This document shows, one piece after another, positions 47,231 to 56,327 of a DNA stretch of 64,000 nucleotides. The position numbers were made by a program, and so were the translations under genes. The stretch's first letter is position 1, and each line of letters opens with the position of its first letter. The DNA lies in contig NZ_QYUK01000011.1 in assembly GCF_003590945.1 (NCBI RefSeq), forward strand, positions 2,384,001 to 2,448,000, given 5' to 3'. The notes under the pieces were generated by a model. The model was not told the origin of the DNA. It saw only the letters and a program-made list of their open reading frames with translations, and made no database searches. Source of the stretch: Oleomonas cavernae (GTDB lineage: Bacteria; Pseudomonadota; Alphaproteobacteria; Zavarziniales; Zavarziniaceae).

Positions 47231-50200
47231 ATGCACATCCTGGTTCGCGAGACCCATGGCCTGGACGAGGCGGATGCCGCCGTCGACCTCGACCATGCGC
47301 CCGCGGACCTGCTGTTCCTGTCCTTCACCGACAGCGACCTTGCCGCCTTCGTCGGCACGCCGGTGCAGACCGCGAGTCTCGCCCGCCTGCGCCATCCCCT
47401 GTCGGTCGACCTCTACCTGGAGAAGACCGCCGCCCACGCCCGGGCCATCGTCGTGCGCCTGCTGGGCGGGCTGGACTATTGGCGTTACGGGGCGGAGGAA
47501 CTGGCCGGGCTGGCGCGCAAGCGGGGTGTGGCACTGGTACTGATCCCCGGCGACGGGCGGCCGGACGAGCGGCTGGCGGCGCTCTCAACTGCGCCGGCCG
47601 AGATCGTCGACAAGCTGGATGGCTGCTTCCGCCATGGCGGCGCGGCGAACATGCGCCTGGCGGTGGAACTCATGGCATATCTCGGCGGCCGGGGAGAGAT
47701 GCCGGCCGGCGAGCCGGCGCCGCTGCCGCTGTGTGGCGAACTCCCCCTCCCACCCGTCATCCCGGCGAAGGCCGGGATCCATTCTGGGGCAGCACGCGAT
47801 GTCGCAATGGATTCCGGCCTTCGCCGGAATGACGGGTGGGTGGCGATCGTCTTTTATCGGGCGCATTTGCTGGCCGACGACATCGCGCCGATTCACGCCC
47901 TGGCGGCGGCGTTGCGGGCGCGGGGCTTGGGCGTTCGGGCTTATTATGTCGCCAGCTTGAAGGACGCGACCTGTACCGCGTTCATCGCCGGGCACCTGCG
48001 CGACACCCGGCCGGCGGTGATCGTCAACGCCACGGCCTTTTCCGCCCGGCTGGACAATCAGGCCTCGCCGCTCGATGCTGCCGGGGTGCCGGTGCTGCAG
48101 GTGACGCTGGCGGGCAGCACCAAGCCGGCCTGGGCGGCTTCCGCCCGGGGGCTCGCCCAAAGCGACCTGGCCATGCAGGTGGTGCTGCCGGAACTGGACG
48201 GGCGCCTGCTGGCCGGAAGCATTTCCTTCAAGGAAGAGGCCGGCGCCCGCACGATCCATGCACCGGATGCCGATGGGATCGCCCTGGTGGCCGACCGCGC
48301 CGTTGGCTGGGCCAGGCTTGGGCGCAGGGCGCGGGAAGAGCGGCGCCTGGCCCTGGTCCTGTCCGATTACCCCGGGGCCGCCGGGCAGGTCGCCCATGCG
48401 GTGGGCCTGGACGCCATCGCCTCCACCGCGTCGATCCTGCGCCTGTTGCACGAGGCCGGTTACGATACCCATGAGGCGGAACTGGTCGAGCCGCTGACCC
48501 AGGACCCGCCGCAAGCGATCTTGAACCTCGATGACTATCGCCGCCTGTTTGCGATGTTACCCCAAACAGCACAGGCGCGTGTGCTGGCCGCCTGGGGCGA
48601 GCCCACCGAGGCGGAACTCACCTGCCGTTTTGCCCGCTTGGGGAACGTGATCGTCGCGATCCAGCCCGATCGCGGGCGCAGTGCGCAGCGCAAGGCGACG
48701 TTCCATGATCCCGACCTGCCGCCGCGCCATGCCTATGTCGCGTTTTACCTGTGGCTGCGGCTGGTGGAACGGATCGATGCCATGATCCATTTAGGGACCC
48801 ATGGCACCCTGGAATGGCTGCCCGGCAAGGCGGTGGCGCTGTCGCCCGCCTGCTACCCGGCCGCCTTGGTCGGCGGCCTGCCGGTGATCTATCCCTTCAT
48901 CGTCAACAACCCAGGCGAGGCCGCGGCCGCCAAGCGCCGCCTGGGCGCCGTCACCATCGGCCACCTGACCCCGCCCCTGCGTGCCGCGGGCAGCCATGGC
49001 GCGGTGACCGAACTCGACCGCCTGGTCGACGAATTCGCCGCCGCCGACGGCCTGGACCGCCGGCGCACCGCGATCTTGAAGCGCGAAATCCTCGACCGCG
49101 CCGGTGCCACCGGCCTGCTGGAGGAAAGCGGCGTCACACGTGAGATGGACGAGGATACGGCGCTGGCCCGCCTCGATGCCTATCTGTGCGATGTCAAGGA
49201 TCTCCAGATCCGCGAGGGCCTGCACATCTTCGGCCAGGCGCCGACGCCCGAACGACGGGAATCGTTGCTGGATGCCCTGATCCGCTCCTGCCCAGGCAGT
49301 GACCGCGAGGCCCTGGGGGCAGACCTGGACCGCTCGGCACCGGGCGAGGCGGCGGCCCTGCTGGCCGCGCTGGACGGCCGTTTCATTGCCCCCGGCCCGG
49401 CCGGCGCGCCGACCAGGGGCCGGGCCGACGTGCTGCCGACGGGCCGCAACCTCTATGCCATCGATCCGCGCGCCGTGCCCAGCCGGTCGGCCCTGGTGCT
49501 GGCACAGAAGGCGGCCGAGGACCTGTTGCGCCGGCACCTGCAGGATCACGGCGATTGGCCCCGGTCGCTGGTCCTGGACCTGTGGGGCAGCGCCACCATG
49601 CGCACCGGCGGCGAGGAACTGGCCCTGGCCCTGGTGCTGATGGGCGCGCGGCCGGTCTGGGACCACGGCTCCGCCCGGGTGACCGGCATCGAAATCCTGA
49701 CCATCGCCGAGATCGACCGGCCGCGCGTCGATGTTACCTTGCGCATTTCAGGCCTGTTCCGCGATGCCTTCGAGGCGCAGATCACCCTGTTCGACCAGGC
49801 GGTGCAAGCCATCGCAAGGCGCGACGAGACGGCCGAGTGGAACCCGCTGGCGGCCCTGACCCGCGATCTAGACGGCGATGATTTCCGCCGCGCCACCACC
49901 CGCATCTATGGCGCCGCCCCCGGCGCCTATGGCAGCGGCGTCACCCAACGGGTCGAGCACGGCGACTGGCAGACCCGCGCGGACCTCGGCCGTGACTATC
50001 TCGCCGCCTCCACCGCCGCCTTCGGCCGCGACCTGGACGGCACGGCGGATGCGGCCGGTTTCGCCCAGCGGGTGGCGGGGGCGGATGGTTTCGTCCATGT
50101 CCACGACAATCCCGAGATCGATATTTTCGAAAGCCTGGATGTTGCCGTCCATGCCGGCGGCTTTGCCGCCGCGGCGGCCAGCCTGGGCAATGTGCCGGCG

Positions 50201-50584
50201 CTCTACCATGCCGACACCACCGCGCCGGACACCCCCAAGACCCGCGGCGTAATCGAGGAAGTCACCCGGATCGTGCGCGGGCGGGCGGCGAACCCGGCCT
50301 GGATCGTGGGCATGATGGCGCACGGCTATCGCGGGGCGGCGGAAATCGCCCGCACGGTGGAGCCCTTGTTCGCCTTCGCCGCCACCCTGCCCGACCGGCT
50401 GGACCGGCAGTTCGACCTGCTGTTCGACGCCACCATCGGCGACGAGCGGGTGGACGGCTTCCTGAACAGCGCCAATCCCGACGCCCGCCGCGCCATGGAG
50501 CAGCGCTTTGCCGAGGCCGTGCGCCGCGGCCTGTGGCAGCCCCGGCGCAACGCGGTCGCCGCCAGGCTGGGGGGTGCGGCATGA
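47231..50584 (+). CDS. cobN: Cobaltochelatase subunit CobN with an in-frame REP insertion
   Basis: A 1117-aa large subunit of the ATP-dependent chelatase that inserts Co2+ into hydrogenobyrinate a,c-diamide. Family blocks: IVFYRAHLLADDIAPIHALAAALRARGL, DRAVGWARLGRR, HLGTHGTLEWLPGKAVALS, VIYPFIVNNPGEAAAAKRRL, LDLWGSATMRTGGEELALAL, VHVHDNPEIDIFE and ARRAMEQRFAEAVRRGLW. Residues from about 176 are encoded by an 80-bp REP (47755-47834) read as [20 protein letters not shown] and then GLRRNDG. The frame is kept, at a natural linker just before IVFYRAH. The protein is shorter than Pseudomonas denitrificans CobN. Partners CobS/CobT are not in the window. Confidence 0.95.
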   Translation: MHILVRETHGLDEADAAVDLDHAPADLLFLSFTDSDLAAFVGTPVQTASLARLRHPLSVDLYLEKTAAHARAIVVRLLGGLDYWRYGAEELAGLARKRGVALVLIPGDGRPDERLAALSTAPAEIVDKLDGCFRHGGAANMRLAVELMAYLGGRGEMPAGEPAPLPLCGELPLPPVIPAKAGIHSGAARDVAMDSGLRRNDGWVAIVFYRAHLLADDIAPIHALAAALRARGLGVRAYYVASLKDATCTAFIAGHLRDTRPAVIVNATAFSARLDNQASPLDAAGVPVLQVTLAGSTKPAWAASARGLAQSDLAMQVVLPELDGRLLAGSISFKEEAGARTIHAPDADGIALVADRAVGWARLGRRAREERRLALVLSDYPGAAGQVAHAVGLDAIASTASILRLLHEAGYDTHEAELVEPLTQDPPQAILNLDDYRRLFAMLPQTAQARVLAAWGEPTEAELTCRFARLGNVIVAIQPDRGRSAQRKATFHDPDLPPRHAYVAFYLWLRLVERIDAMIHLGTHGTLEWLPGKAVALSPACYPAALVGGLPVIYPFIVNNPGEAAAAKRRLGAVTIGHLTPPLRAAGSHGAVTELDRLVDEFAAADGLDRRRTAILKREILDRAGATGLLEESGVTREMDEDTALARLDAYLCDVKDLQIREGLHIFGQAPTPERRESLLDALIRSCPGSDREALGADLDRSAPGEAAALLAALDGRFIAPGPAGAPTRGRADVLPTGRNLYAIDPRAVPSRSALVLAQKAAEDLLRRHLQDHGDWPRSLVLDLWGSATMRTGGEELALALVLMGARPVWDHGSARVTGIEILTIAEIDRPRVDVTLRISGLFRDAFEAQITLFDQAVQAIARRDETAEWNPLAALTRDLDGDDFRRATTRIYGAAPGAYGSGVTQRVEHGDWQTRADLGRDYLAASTAAFGRDLDGTADAAGFAQRVAGADGFVHVHDNPEIDIFESLDVAVHAGGFAAAAASLGNVPALYHADTTAPDTPKTRGVIEEVTRIVRGRAANPAWIVGMMAHGYRGAAEIARTVEPLFAFAATLPDRLDRQFDLLFDATIGDERVDGFLNSANPDARRAMEQRFAEAVRRGLWQPRRNAVAARLGGAA
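47755..47834 (+). repeat. REP palindromic repeat inside cobN, in frame
   Basis: A full 80-bp copy from CGTCATCCCGG to GGAATGACG within the cobN reading frame. It is in the same orientation and the same reading frame as the copy in cobG. Confidence 0.93.
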
Positions 50585-51786
50585 CCGCGACCCTGGTCAA
50601 GGGCTGGTGCCCGAGCTTAGGGACCCCGATGGAATCGGGCGACGGCTGGATCGTGCGCGTGAAACCGCCGGGCTCGCGCCTGAGCGCCGGTGATGTCCGG
50701 GCGCTGGCGGGGGCCGCGGCGGGCAATGGCCTGGTCGACCTGACTGGGCGCTCGAACATCCAGTTCCGCGGCTTCCGCCGCGAGGCCATCGCCGATTTCG
50801 CGTCGCTGGTGGTGGCGCGGGGACTGGGCGTCGCGGCGGTGGCCGTCGAGCAGATCCGCAGCGTGATGGTCGCCCCGCTGGCCGGCGAACGGGCGCTGTC
50901 GGTTGCAAAAGCGATCGAGGCGGGCCTGGCGGCCGATCCGGTGTTCCAGGCGTTGCCGCCTAAGTTCGGCTTCGCCGTCACCGGCGACGGTGGCTTGCCG
51001 ATTGCCCTGGATACGGCGGACGTCACCGTCGACCTCGACTCCAACACAATCGTCATCCCGGCGAAGGCCGGGATCCATTCCGGGGCAGCGCGCGACGTCA
51101 CAATGGATCCCGGCCTTCGCCGGGATGACGGTAGTGAAGTAGCCCTGCGCCTCGCGCGCGCCTTTCTCCGCGAGGCGCCCCCGGCACGGCGCATGCGCCA
51201 GGTGGACGCAAACCGCGTTTTCGCCTTTGCCGGCCTAGAACCGGCACCCAACGACACCAAGCGGGCGATCCCAGCCATCGGTGCCCTGCCGGACCATGGC
51301 GCGGTGGTCGTCGGCTTGCCGTTCGGCCAGATCACCGTGCGCGACCTGGCCCGGCTGGCGGATCTGGCGGGCGACAGCATGCTGCACCTGTGCCCCTGGC
51401 GGGCGATCGCGATCCGGGGCGATGTCCCGGCCCTGATCGAGGGGGCACGGCGGCTGGGCCTGGTCACCGATGCCGCCGACCCGCGCCTGCGCATCGTCGC
51501 TTGTACCGGCAAGCCGGGCTGCCCCAATGGCAGCGTGCCGACCAGGGCCGATGCCGCCTGGGCCGCCCATATGGACCTGGTGCCCGCGGGCGCCACGCTG
51601 CACCTGTCGGGCTGCCCCAAGGGCTGTGCCCACCCGAACCCCGCCACAGCGGTGCTGACCGGGCGCGGCGGGCTCTATGACCTGATCCTGGGCGGGCGGG
51701 CCGATGGCGCCCCGCTCGCCACCGGCCTTTCCATGGAAGAGGCCGGGGACTTGCTGACATCGCTTCTTGAAAGCCGCGTTTTATGA
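50581..51786 (+). CDS. cobG: Precorrin-3B synthase CobG with an in-frame REP insertion
   Basis: A 401-aa oxygen-dependent monooxygenase that makes precorrin-3B. It is a sulfite/nitrite-reductase-like iron-sulfur protein: VKGWCPSLGTPMESGDGWIVRVKPPG, LTGRSNIQFRG, and cluster cysteines in CTGKPGCPNGS and HLSGCPKGCAHP. An 80-bp REP (51051-51130) encodes about 27 residues between TVDLDSNT and SEVALRLA, near the domain boundary, without breaking the frame. It overlaps cobN (ATGA) and cobH (ATGA). CobG marks the aerobic branch of the pathway. Confidence 0.92.
   Translation: MTATLVKGWCPSLGTPMESGDGWIVRVKPPGSRLSAGDVRALAGAAAGNGLVDLTGRSNIQFRGFRREAIADFASLVVARGLGVAAVAVEQIRSVMVAPLAGERALSVAKAIEAGLAADPVFQALPPKFGFAVTGDGGLPIALDTADVTVDLDSNTIVIPAKAGIHSGAARDVTMDPGLRRDDGSEVALRLARAFLREAPPARRMRQVDANRVFAFAGLEPAPNDTKRAIPAIGALPDHGAVVVGLPFGQITVRDLARLADLAGDSMLHLCPWRAIAIRGDVPALIEGARRLGLVTDAADPRLRIVACTGKPGCPNGSVPTRADAAWAAHMDLVPAGATLHLSGCPKGCAHPNPATAVLTGRGGLYDLILGGRADGAPLATGLSMEEAGDLLTSLLESRVL
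51051..51130 (+). repeat. REP palindromic repeat inside cobG, in frame
   Basis: A full 80-bp copy from CGTCATCCCGG to CGGGATGACG. Same orientation and frame as the cobN copy, giving the same peptide with a few substitutions. Confidence 0.93.
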
Positions 51787-52415
51787 CCACCCGCTATGAC
51801 TATATCCACGACGGCCCTGCCATCTATGCCGAGTCCTTTGCCACCATCCGGCGCGAGGCGCGGTTGGATGGTTTCACCCCGGCGCAGGAGAAGGTGGTGG
51901 TGCGGATGATCCACGCCTGCGGCATGGTGGAGATCGCGCCCGACGTGGTCTTCTCGGCCGATTTCACCGACAGCGCCAAGGCGGCGCTGCAGGCCGGCGC
52001 GCCCATCCTGTGCGATGCCAAGATGGTGGCCAACGGCATCACCAAGGCGCGGCTGCCGGCCAGGAACGAGATCATCTGCCTGCTGGACGACCCGCGCGTA
52101 CCCGCCCTGGCTGCGCAAATCGGCAATACCCGCTCGGCTGCGGCGCTCGACCTGTGGGGCGAGCGGATGGGCGGCGCGGTGGTCGCCATCGGCAATGCCC
52201 CCACCGCCCTGTTCCGCCTGCTGGAACTGGTCGACGCCGGGGCGCCAAGGCCGGCGGCGGTGATCGGCCTGCCGGTGGGCTTCGTCGGGGCGGCTGAATC
52301 CAAGGAAGCCTTGGCAAGGCATGGGCAGTTGCCCTATGTCACCCTGCCCGGCCGGCGCGGCGGCAGCGCCATGACGGTGGCCGCCGTGAACGCCCTGGGC
52401 AGCGAGGCGGAATGA
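51783..52415 (+). CDS. cobH: Precorrin-8X methylmutase
   Basis: A 210-aa enzyme moving the C11 methyl to C12 to form hydrogenobyrinate. Family blocks: YIHDGPAIYAESFATIRREA, VVRMIHACGMVEI with the catalytic His, ILCDAKMVANGITKARLP, NTRSAAALDLW and VIGLPVGFVGAAESKEAL. It overlaps cobG and cobI. Confidence 0.95.
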   Translation: MTTRYDYIHDGPAIYAESFATIRREARLDGFTPAQEKVVVRMIHACGMVEIAPDVVFSADFTDSAKAALQAGAPILCDAKMVANGITKARLPARNEIICLLDDPRVPALAAQIGNTRSAAALDLWGERMGGAVVAIGNAPTALFRLLELVDAGAPRPAAVIGLPVGFVGAAESKEALARHGQLPYVTLPGRRGGSAMTVAAVNALGSEAE

Positions 52416-53140
52416 TGGGCGGCACTCTCTATGGCGTGGGCATCGGCCCGGGCGACCCGGAATTGATGACCCTGAAGGCGGCGCGGATCATTGGCGCCGC
52501 CCCGGTCATCGCCTTCTTCTGCAAGGCGGGGCGGCCCGGCCATGCCCGCCAGATCGCCGACGGCCACCTGAACCCGGCGGCGGAGCTGCTGCGCCTGGAA
52601 TATCCCTTCACCACCGAACTGTCGCTGGAAGACCCGCGCTATCTGGCCGAAATCGGCCTGTTCTATGACGCGGCGGCGATCCAGGTGGGCGAGCGGCTTA
52701 TCGCCGGCCAGGACGTGGCAGTGATCTGCGAGGGCGATCCGTTCTTCTACGGCTCGTTCATGTACCTGTTCGACCGCCTGCGCCAGGCCCACAAGACCGA
52801 GGTAATCCCCGGCATTACCGGCATGGGCGGCTGCTGGACCAGGGCGCACGCCCCCATCACCCATGGCGACGACGTGCTGACCGTGCTGCCCGGCACCCTG
52901 TCGGCCGAGGCGATGGCGGCACGCCTCGCCGGGGCGGATGCCGCCGTGATCATGAAGGTGGGCCGCAACCTGCCCAAGATCCGGGCGGCCCTCGCCACTG
53001 CCGGCCTGGCCGAGCGGGCGATCTATGTCGAGCGCGGCACCATGGCTGAAGAGCGCATCATGGCGCTGAGCGAGATGACCGAGGCGGTGGCGCCCTATTT
53101 CGCCCTGGTCCTGGTGCCAGGCCGGCAGCGGGCGCGATGA
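52412..53140 (+). CDS. cobI: Precorrin-2 C20-methyltransferase
   Basis: A 242-aa SAM-dependent methyltransferase of the tetrapyrrole methylase fold: LYGVGIGPGDPELMTLKAARII, VICEGDPFFYGSFMYLFDRL, VIPGITGMGGCWTRAHAPITHGDD and VIMKVGRNLPKIRAAL. ATG 52412 or 52415 both fit; it overlaps cobH and cobJ by four bases. Confidence 0.95.
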   Translation: MMGGTLYGVGIGPGDPELMTLKAARIIGAAPVIAFFCKAGRPGHARQIADGHLNPAAELLRLEYPFTTELSLEDPRYLAEIGLFYDAAAIQVGERLIAGQDVAVICEGDPFFYGSFMYLFDRLRQAHKTEVIPGITGMGGCWTRAHAPITHGDDVLTVLPGTLSAEAMAARLAGADAAVIMKVGRNLPKIRAALATAGLAERAIYVERGTMAEERIMALSEMTEAVAPYFALVLVPGRQRAR

Positions 53141-53885
53141 CGGGCAAGCTGTGGATATTGGGCCTGGGGCCGGGCAGCGAGACCCAGGTGACGCCAGAAG
53201 TTTCGGCGGCACTGGCCCTGGCAACCGATATCCTGGGCTATTTTCCCTATGTCGCGCGGGTGCCCGAGCGCGAGGGCCTGCGCCGGCACGGCAGCGACAA
53301 CCGGGTGGAACTGGACCGGGCGCGCCATGCCCTGGTGCTGGCCGAACAGGGCCATCAGGTGGCGATGGTCTCGGGCGGCGATGCTGGTGTTTTCGGCATG
53401 GCGAGTGCGGTATTCGAGGCGGTGGAGAACGGCCCGCCCGAATGGGCGGCGTTGGACATCCAGGTGCTGCCCGGCATATCCGCCATGTTCGCGGCCGCGG
53501 CCCGGGTGGGCGCGCCGCTGGGCCATGATTTCTGCGCGATTTCGCTTTCGGACAATCTGAAACCCTGGGAGGTCATCACCCGGCGGCTGGCGGCGGTGGC
53601 CCAGGCGGGGTTCGTCATCGCGCTCTACAACCCGATTTCCAAGGCCCGGCCCTGGCAGTTGGGCGCGGCCTTCGACCTGCTGCGGCCCCTGCTGCCTGCG
53701 ACCACGCCGGTGATCTTTGCCACCGCCGTGACCCGGCCTGACGAGAAGATCGTGATCGGCACGATCGCCGATGCCAGGCCCGAGCAGGCCGACATGCGCA
53801 CCCTGGTGATGATCGGCACCGCCGACACCCGCCTGATCCCCGGGCGGGGAACCCGGTGGTCTACACGCCCCGGCGGGCGATGTGA
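53137..53885 (+). CDS. cobJ: Precorrin-3B C17-methyltransferase, frameshift in the last codons
   Basis: A methyltransferase of about 249 aa that contracts the ring: LWILGLGPGSETQVTPEVSAALALATDILGYFPYV, VSGGDAGVFGMASAVFE, VLPGISAMFAAAARVGAPLGHDFCAISLSDNLKPW and FVIALYNPISKARPWQLG. Near the end GTADTRLIPGRG should continue NPVVYTPRRAM and stop at 53885. One G is missing from the run at 53846-53849. As written, the frame instead reads through the next REP to 54000; that tail is an artefact of the shift. Confidence 0.92.
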
Positions 53886-53909
53886 TGCGTGCGCCAACGC
53901 CCCCACCGT

Positions 53910-53989
53910 CGTCATCCCGGCGCAGGCCGGGATCCATTCCGGGGCAGCGCGCGACGTCACAATGGATCCCGGCCTTCGCCGGGATGACG
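53910..53989 (+). repeat. REP palindromic repeat overlapping the cobK 3' end
   Basis: A full 80-bp copy between the convergent cobJ and cobK. Its right arm encodes the last residues and the stop codon of cobK on the - strand. Confidence 0.93.
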
Positions 53990-54730
53990 GATGGAGATAA
54001 GCCAATCCAGCGCCGCTTCTGCGGTTTCGACCGCCTCGACCTCGGGTACCCTGGGGCGGTCGACCATGATTACCGGCAGGCCCAGGGCGCGGGCGGCGGC
54101 GAGCTTCGCTGCCGTGGCGCTGCCGCCGGAATTCTTGGTGACGATCACCTCGATGGCATGGTCGGTCAGCAGGGCCTGTTCGGCGGTCGCCTCGAAGGGG
54201 CCGCGGGCGGTGAACACTTCCGCCTGGGGCGGCAGGGTTTCGGGCGCAGGGGGATCGACGCTGCGGATGAGATAGATATGCTGAGCGGTCGCCTTGAAGG
54301 GGGCGAGTTCCTGCTGGCCGACGGTCAGGAAGACCCGGCGCGGGGCCTCGCCGATCGCCTGGGCAGCGGCGGCCATGTCGGCGACTGGCAGCCAGCGGTC
54401 GCCCGGCTGCACGGTCCAGGGGCCGCGGCGCAGGGCCAGGAGCGGAACGCCGGTGATCGCCGCTGCCTCGGCCGCGTTCCAGGACATGCGCTGGGCAAAG
54501 GGATGGGTGGCATCGACCAGGGCCTCGATCCCCTCGCCCCGCAGGTAATCGGCGAGGCCCGCCGGGCCGCCGAAGCCGCCGACGCGCCAGGGGATGGGCT
54601 GGGCCACCGGCGCCCTGGTGCGGCCGGCATAGGACAGGGTGGCGTCGAAGCGCGCATCACCCGCCAGCAGGCGGGCCAGGGCCGAGGCCTCGGTCGTGCC
54701 GCCCAGAATCAGTACCTTCAACGCCGCCAT
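53957..54730 (-). CDS. cobK: Precorrin-6A reductase with a REP-derived C-terminus
   Basis: A 257-aa NADPH enzyme reducing precorrin-6A. VLILGGTTEASALARLLAG (5-23), VDATHPFAQRMSWNAAEAA, RRVFLTVGQQELAPF, IVTKNSGGSATAAKLAAARALGLPVIMVDRP and a final helix ETAEAALDWL. The last residues (RHPGEGRDPL) and the TGA are read from the REP at 53910-53989. It is divergent from cobL with 17 bp between starts. Confidence 0.94.
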   Translation of the reverse strand: MAALKVLILGGTTEASALARLLAGDARFDATLSYAGRTRAPVAQPIPWRVGGFGGPAGLADYLRGEGIEALVDATHPFAQRMSWNAAEAAAITGVPLLALRRGPWTVQPGDRWLPVADMAAAAQAIGEAPRRVFLTVGQQELAPFKATAQHIYLIRSVDPPAPETLPPQAEVFTARGPFEATAEQALLTDHAIEVIVTKNSGGSATAAKLAAARALGLPVIMVDRPRVPEVEAVETAEAALDWLISIRHPGEGRDPL

Positions 54731-54747
54731 CGCCTAAAGTCACCCGC

Positions 54748-55956
54748 ATGACACCCTGGCTGCGCATCATCGGGATCGGCGAAGACGGTGTCGAGGGCCT
54801 CTCGCCCGCCGCCCGCGACCTGATCGAAACCGCCACCCTGGTGGTCGGCGGCGCGCGCCACCTTGCCCTGGCGGGGCCGGCGATCAGAGGCGAGTCCATG
54901 GCCTGGCCCAGCCCGATGGCCCAAGGCATCCCGGCGATTCTCGCCCGCCGGGGCGAAGCGGTGGTGGTGCTGGCCTCCGGCGACCCGCATTTCTATGGTG
55001 TGGGCGCCACCTTGCTGCGCCATGTGCCCGTCGAGGAGACCCTGACCCTGCCCGCCCCCTCATCGGTAGCGCTCGCCTGCGCCCGGCTAGGCTGGCCCCA
55101 GGCGTCGGTGACCACGGTCAGCCTGTGCGGCCGGCCGCTCGAGCCGCTGTTTCCCTTGCTGCAGCCCGGCAGCCGCCTGATCGCCCTGTCGGCCGATGCG
55201 GCGACTCCGGGCCTGGTCGCGGCGGCCCTGCGGGCGCGCGGCTTCGGCCCGTCGATCCTGCATGTGCTCGAAGCCCTGGGCGGGCCCATGGAGCGCCAGA
55301 ACCGGACCACCGCGGCCGATTTCGTCGAGGACGACATCGCGCCCTTGAACCTGCTGGCGATCGAGGTCGTGGCCGGTCCCGGCGCGCTGGTGATCCCGCT
55401 CGGCACCGGCCTGGACGATGATCTGTTCGAGCACGACGGCCAGATCACCAAGCGCGAAATCCGTTCGGTTACCCTGTCCAGCCTCAGCCCCCGTGGCGGC
55501 GAATTGCTGTGGGACATCGGCTGCGGTTCGGGCTCGGTCGCCATCGAATGGCTGTTGCGCCACCCCTCGATGCGGGCCATCGGCGTCGAGGCCAATGCCG
55601 AACGATCAGCGCGGGCCGCGCGCAATGCCGCCCGGCTGGGCGTGCCGCGATTGGAACTGGTCACCGCCGCCGCGCCGGAGGGCCTGGAGGGCTTGCCCGC
55701 ACCCGATGCCGTGTTTATCGGCGGCGGCGTCACCGGGGACGGCGTGGTCGATGCCGCCTGGGCGGGGTTGCGCAGCGGCGGTCGGCTGGTCGCCAACAGT
55801 GTCACGGTGGAGAGCGATGCCGTGCTGATCGCGGCCTGTGCCCGGCTGGGCGGGACGCTCACCCGCATCGGGATCGAGCGGCTGGAGGCGATCGGCCGGC
55901 TGCACGGTTTTCGCCCGGCCATGACCATCACCCAATGGAGCGTGGTGAAACCATGA
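54748..55956 (+). CDS. cobL: Precorrin-6Y C5,15-methyltransferase (decarboxylating)
   Basis: A 402-aa bifunctional enzyme. The N-terminal CbiE-like methylase (LRIIGIGEDGVEGLSPAARDLIETATLVVGGARHL; VLASGDPHFYGVGATLL) methylates C5. The C-terminal CbiT-like domain (VTLSSLSPRGGELLWDIGCGSGSVAIEWL; PDAVFIGGGVTG) methylates C15 and decarboxylates. It overlaps cobE as ATGA. Confidence 0.95.
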   Translation: MTPWLRIIGIGEDGVEGLSPAARDLIETATLVVGGARHLALAGPAIRGESMAWPSPMAQGIPAILARRGEAVVVLASGDPHFYGVGATLLRHVPVEETLTLPAPSSVALACARLGWPQASVTTVSLCGRPLEPLFPLLQPGSRLIALSADAATPGLVAAALRARGFGPSILHVLEALGGPMERQNRTTAADFVEDDIAPLNLLAIEVVAGPGALVIPLGTGLDDDLFEHDGQITKREIRSVTLSSLSPRGGELLWDIGCGSGSVAIEWLLRHPSMRAIGVEANAERSARAARNAARLGVPRLELVTAAAPEGLEGLPAPDAVFIGGGVTGDGVVDAAWAGLRSGGRLVANSVTVESDAVLIAACARLGGTLTRIGIERLEAIGRLHGFRPAMTITQWSVVKP

Positions 55957-56324
55957 TCGTCGCCGGTATCGGCTGCCGCAAGGATTGCCCGGCGGAAGAC
56001 ATCCTCGCCCTGCTGCGCGAGGCCATGGCCGATGCGGGGATCGAGAGCATCGACCTGCTGGCCAGCGCGGACCTCAAGGCCAACGAGGCCGGCCTGGCCC
56101 AGGCGGCGGCGGCGCTGGGCCTGCCCCTGCGCCTGTTCTCGCAACCAGCACTCGAAGCGGTAACCGCCAGCATCTCGATGCGTTCGGCCTGCGTGAAGCG
56201 CCTGACCGGGCTTGAATCCGTGGCCGAGGCGGCGGCCCTGGCCGGGGCCGGCTTCGGTGCCCGCCTGATCGTGCCGCGCATCGCCAATGCCCGGGCCACC
56301 TGCGCCCTGGCCCATGGAGCCTGA
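55953..56324 (+). CDS. cobE: Cobalamin biosynthesis protein CobE (CbiG C-terminal-like)
   Basis: A 123-aa protein matching the C-terminal domain of CbiG: VAGIGCRKDCPAEDILALLREAM, ADLKANEAGLAQAAAALGLPLRLFS, and VAEAAALAGAGFGARLIVPRIANARATCALA. Its exact reaction in the aerobic pathway is unsettled. It lies between cobL (4-nt overlap) and cobM (3-nt gap). Confidence 0.88.
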   Translation: MIVAGIGCRKDCPAEDILALLREAMADAGIESIDLLASADLKANEAGLAQAAAALGLPLRLFSQPALEAVTASISMRSACVKRLTGLESVAEAAALAGAGFGARLIVPRIANARATCALAHGA

Positions 56325-56327
56325 GCC

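Noticed and set aside
53886-54000. REP-coded C-terminal extension of CobJ
   Set aside because: It appears only because of the missing G at 53846-53849; the restored frame ends normally at 53885 before the repeat.
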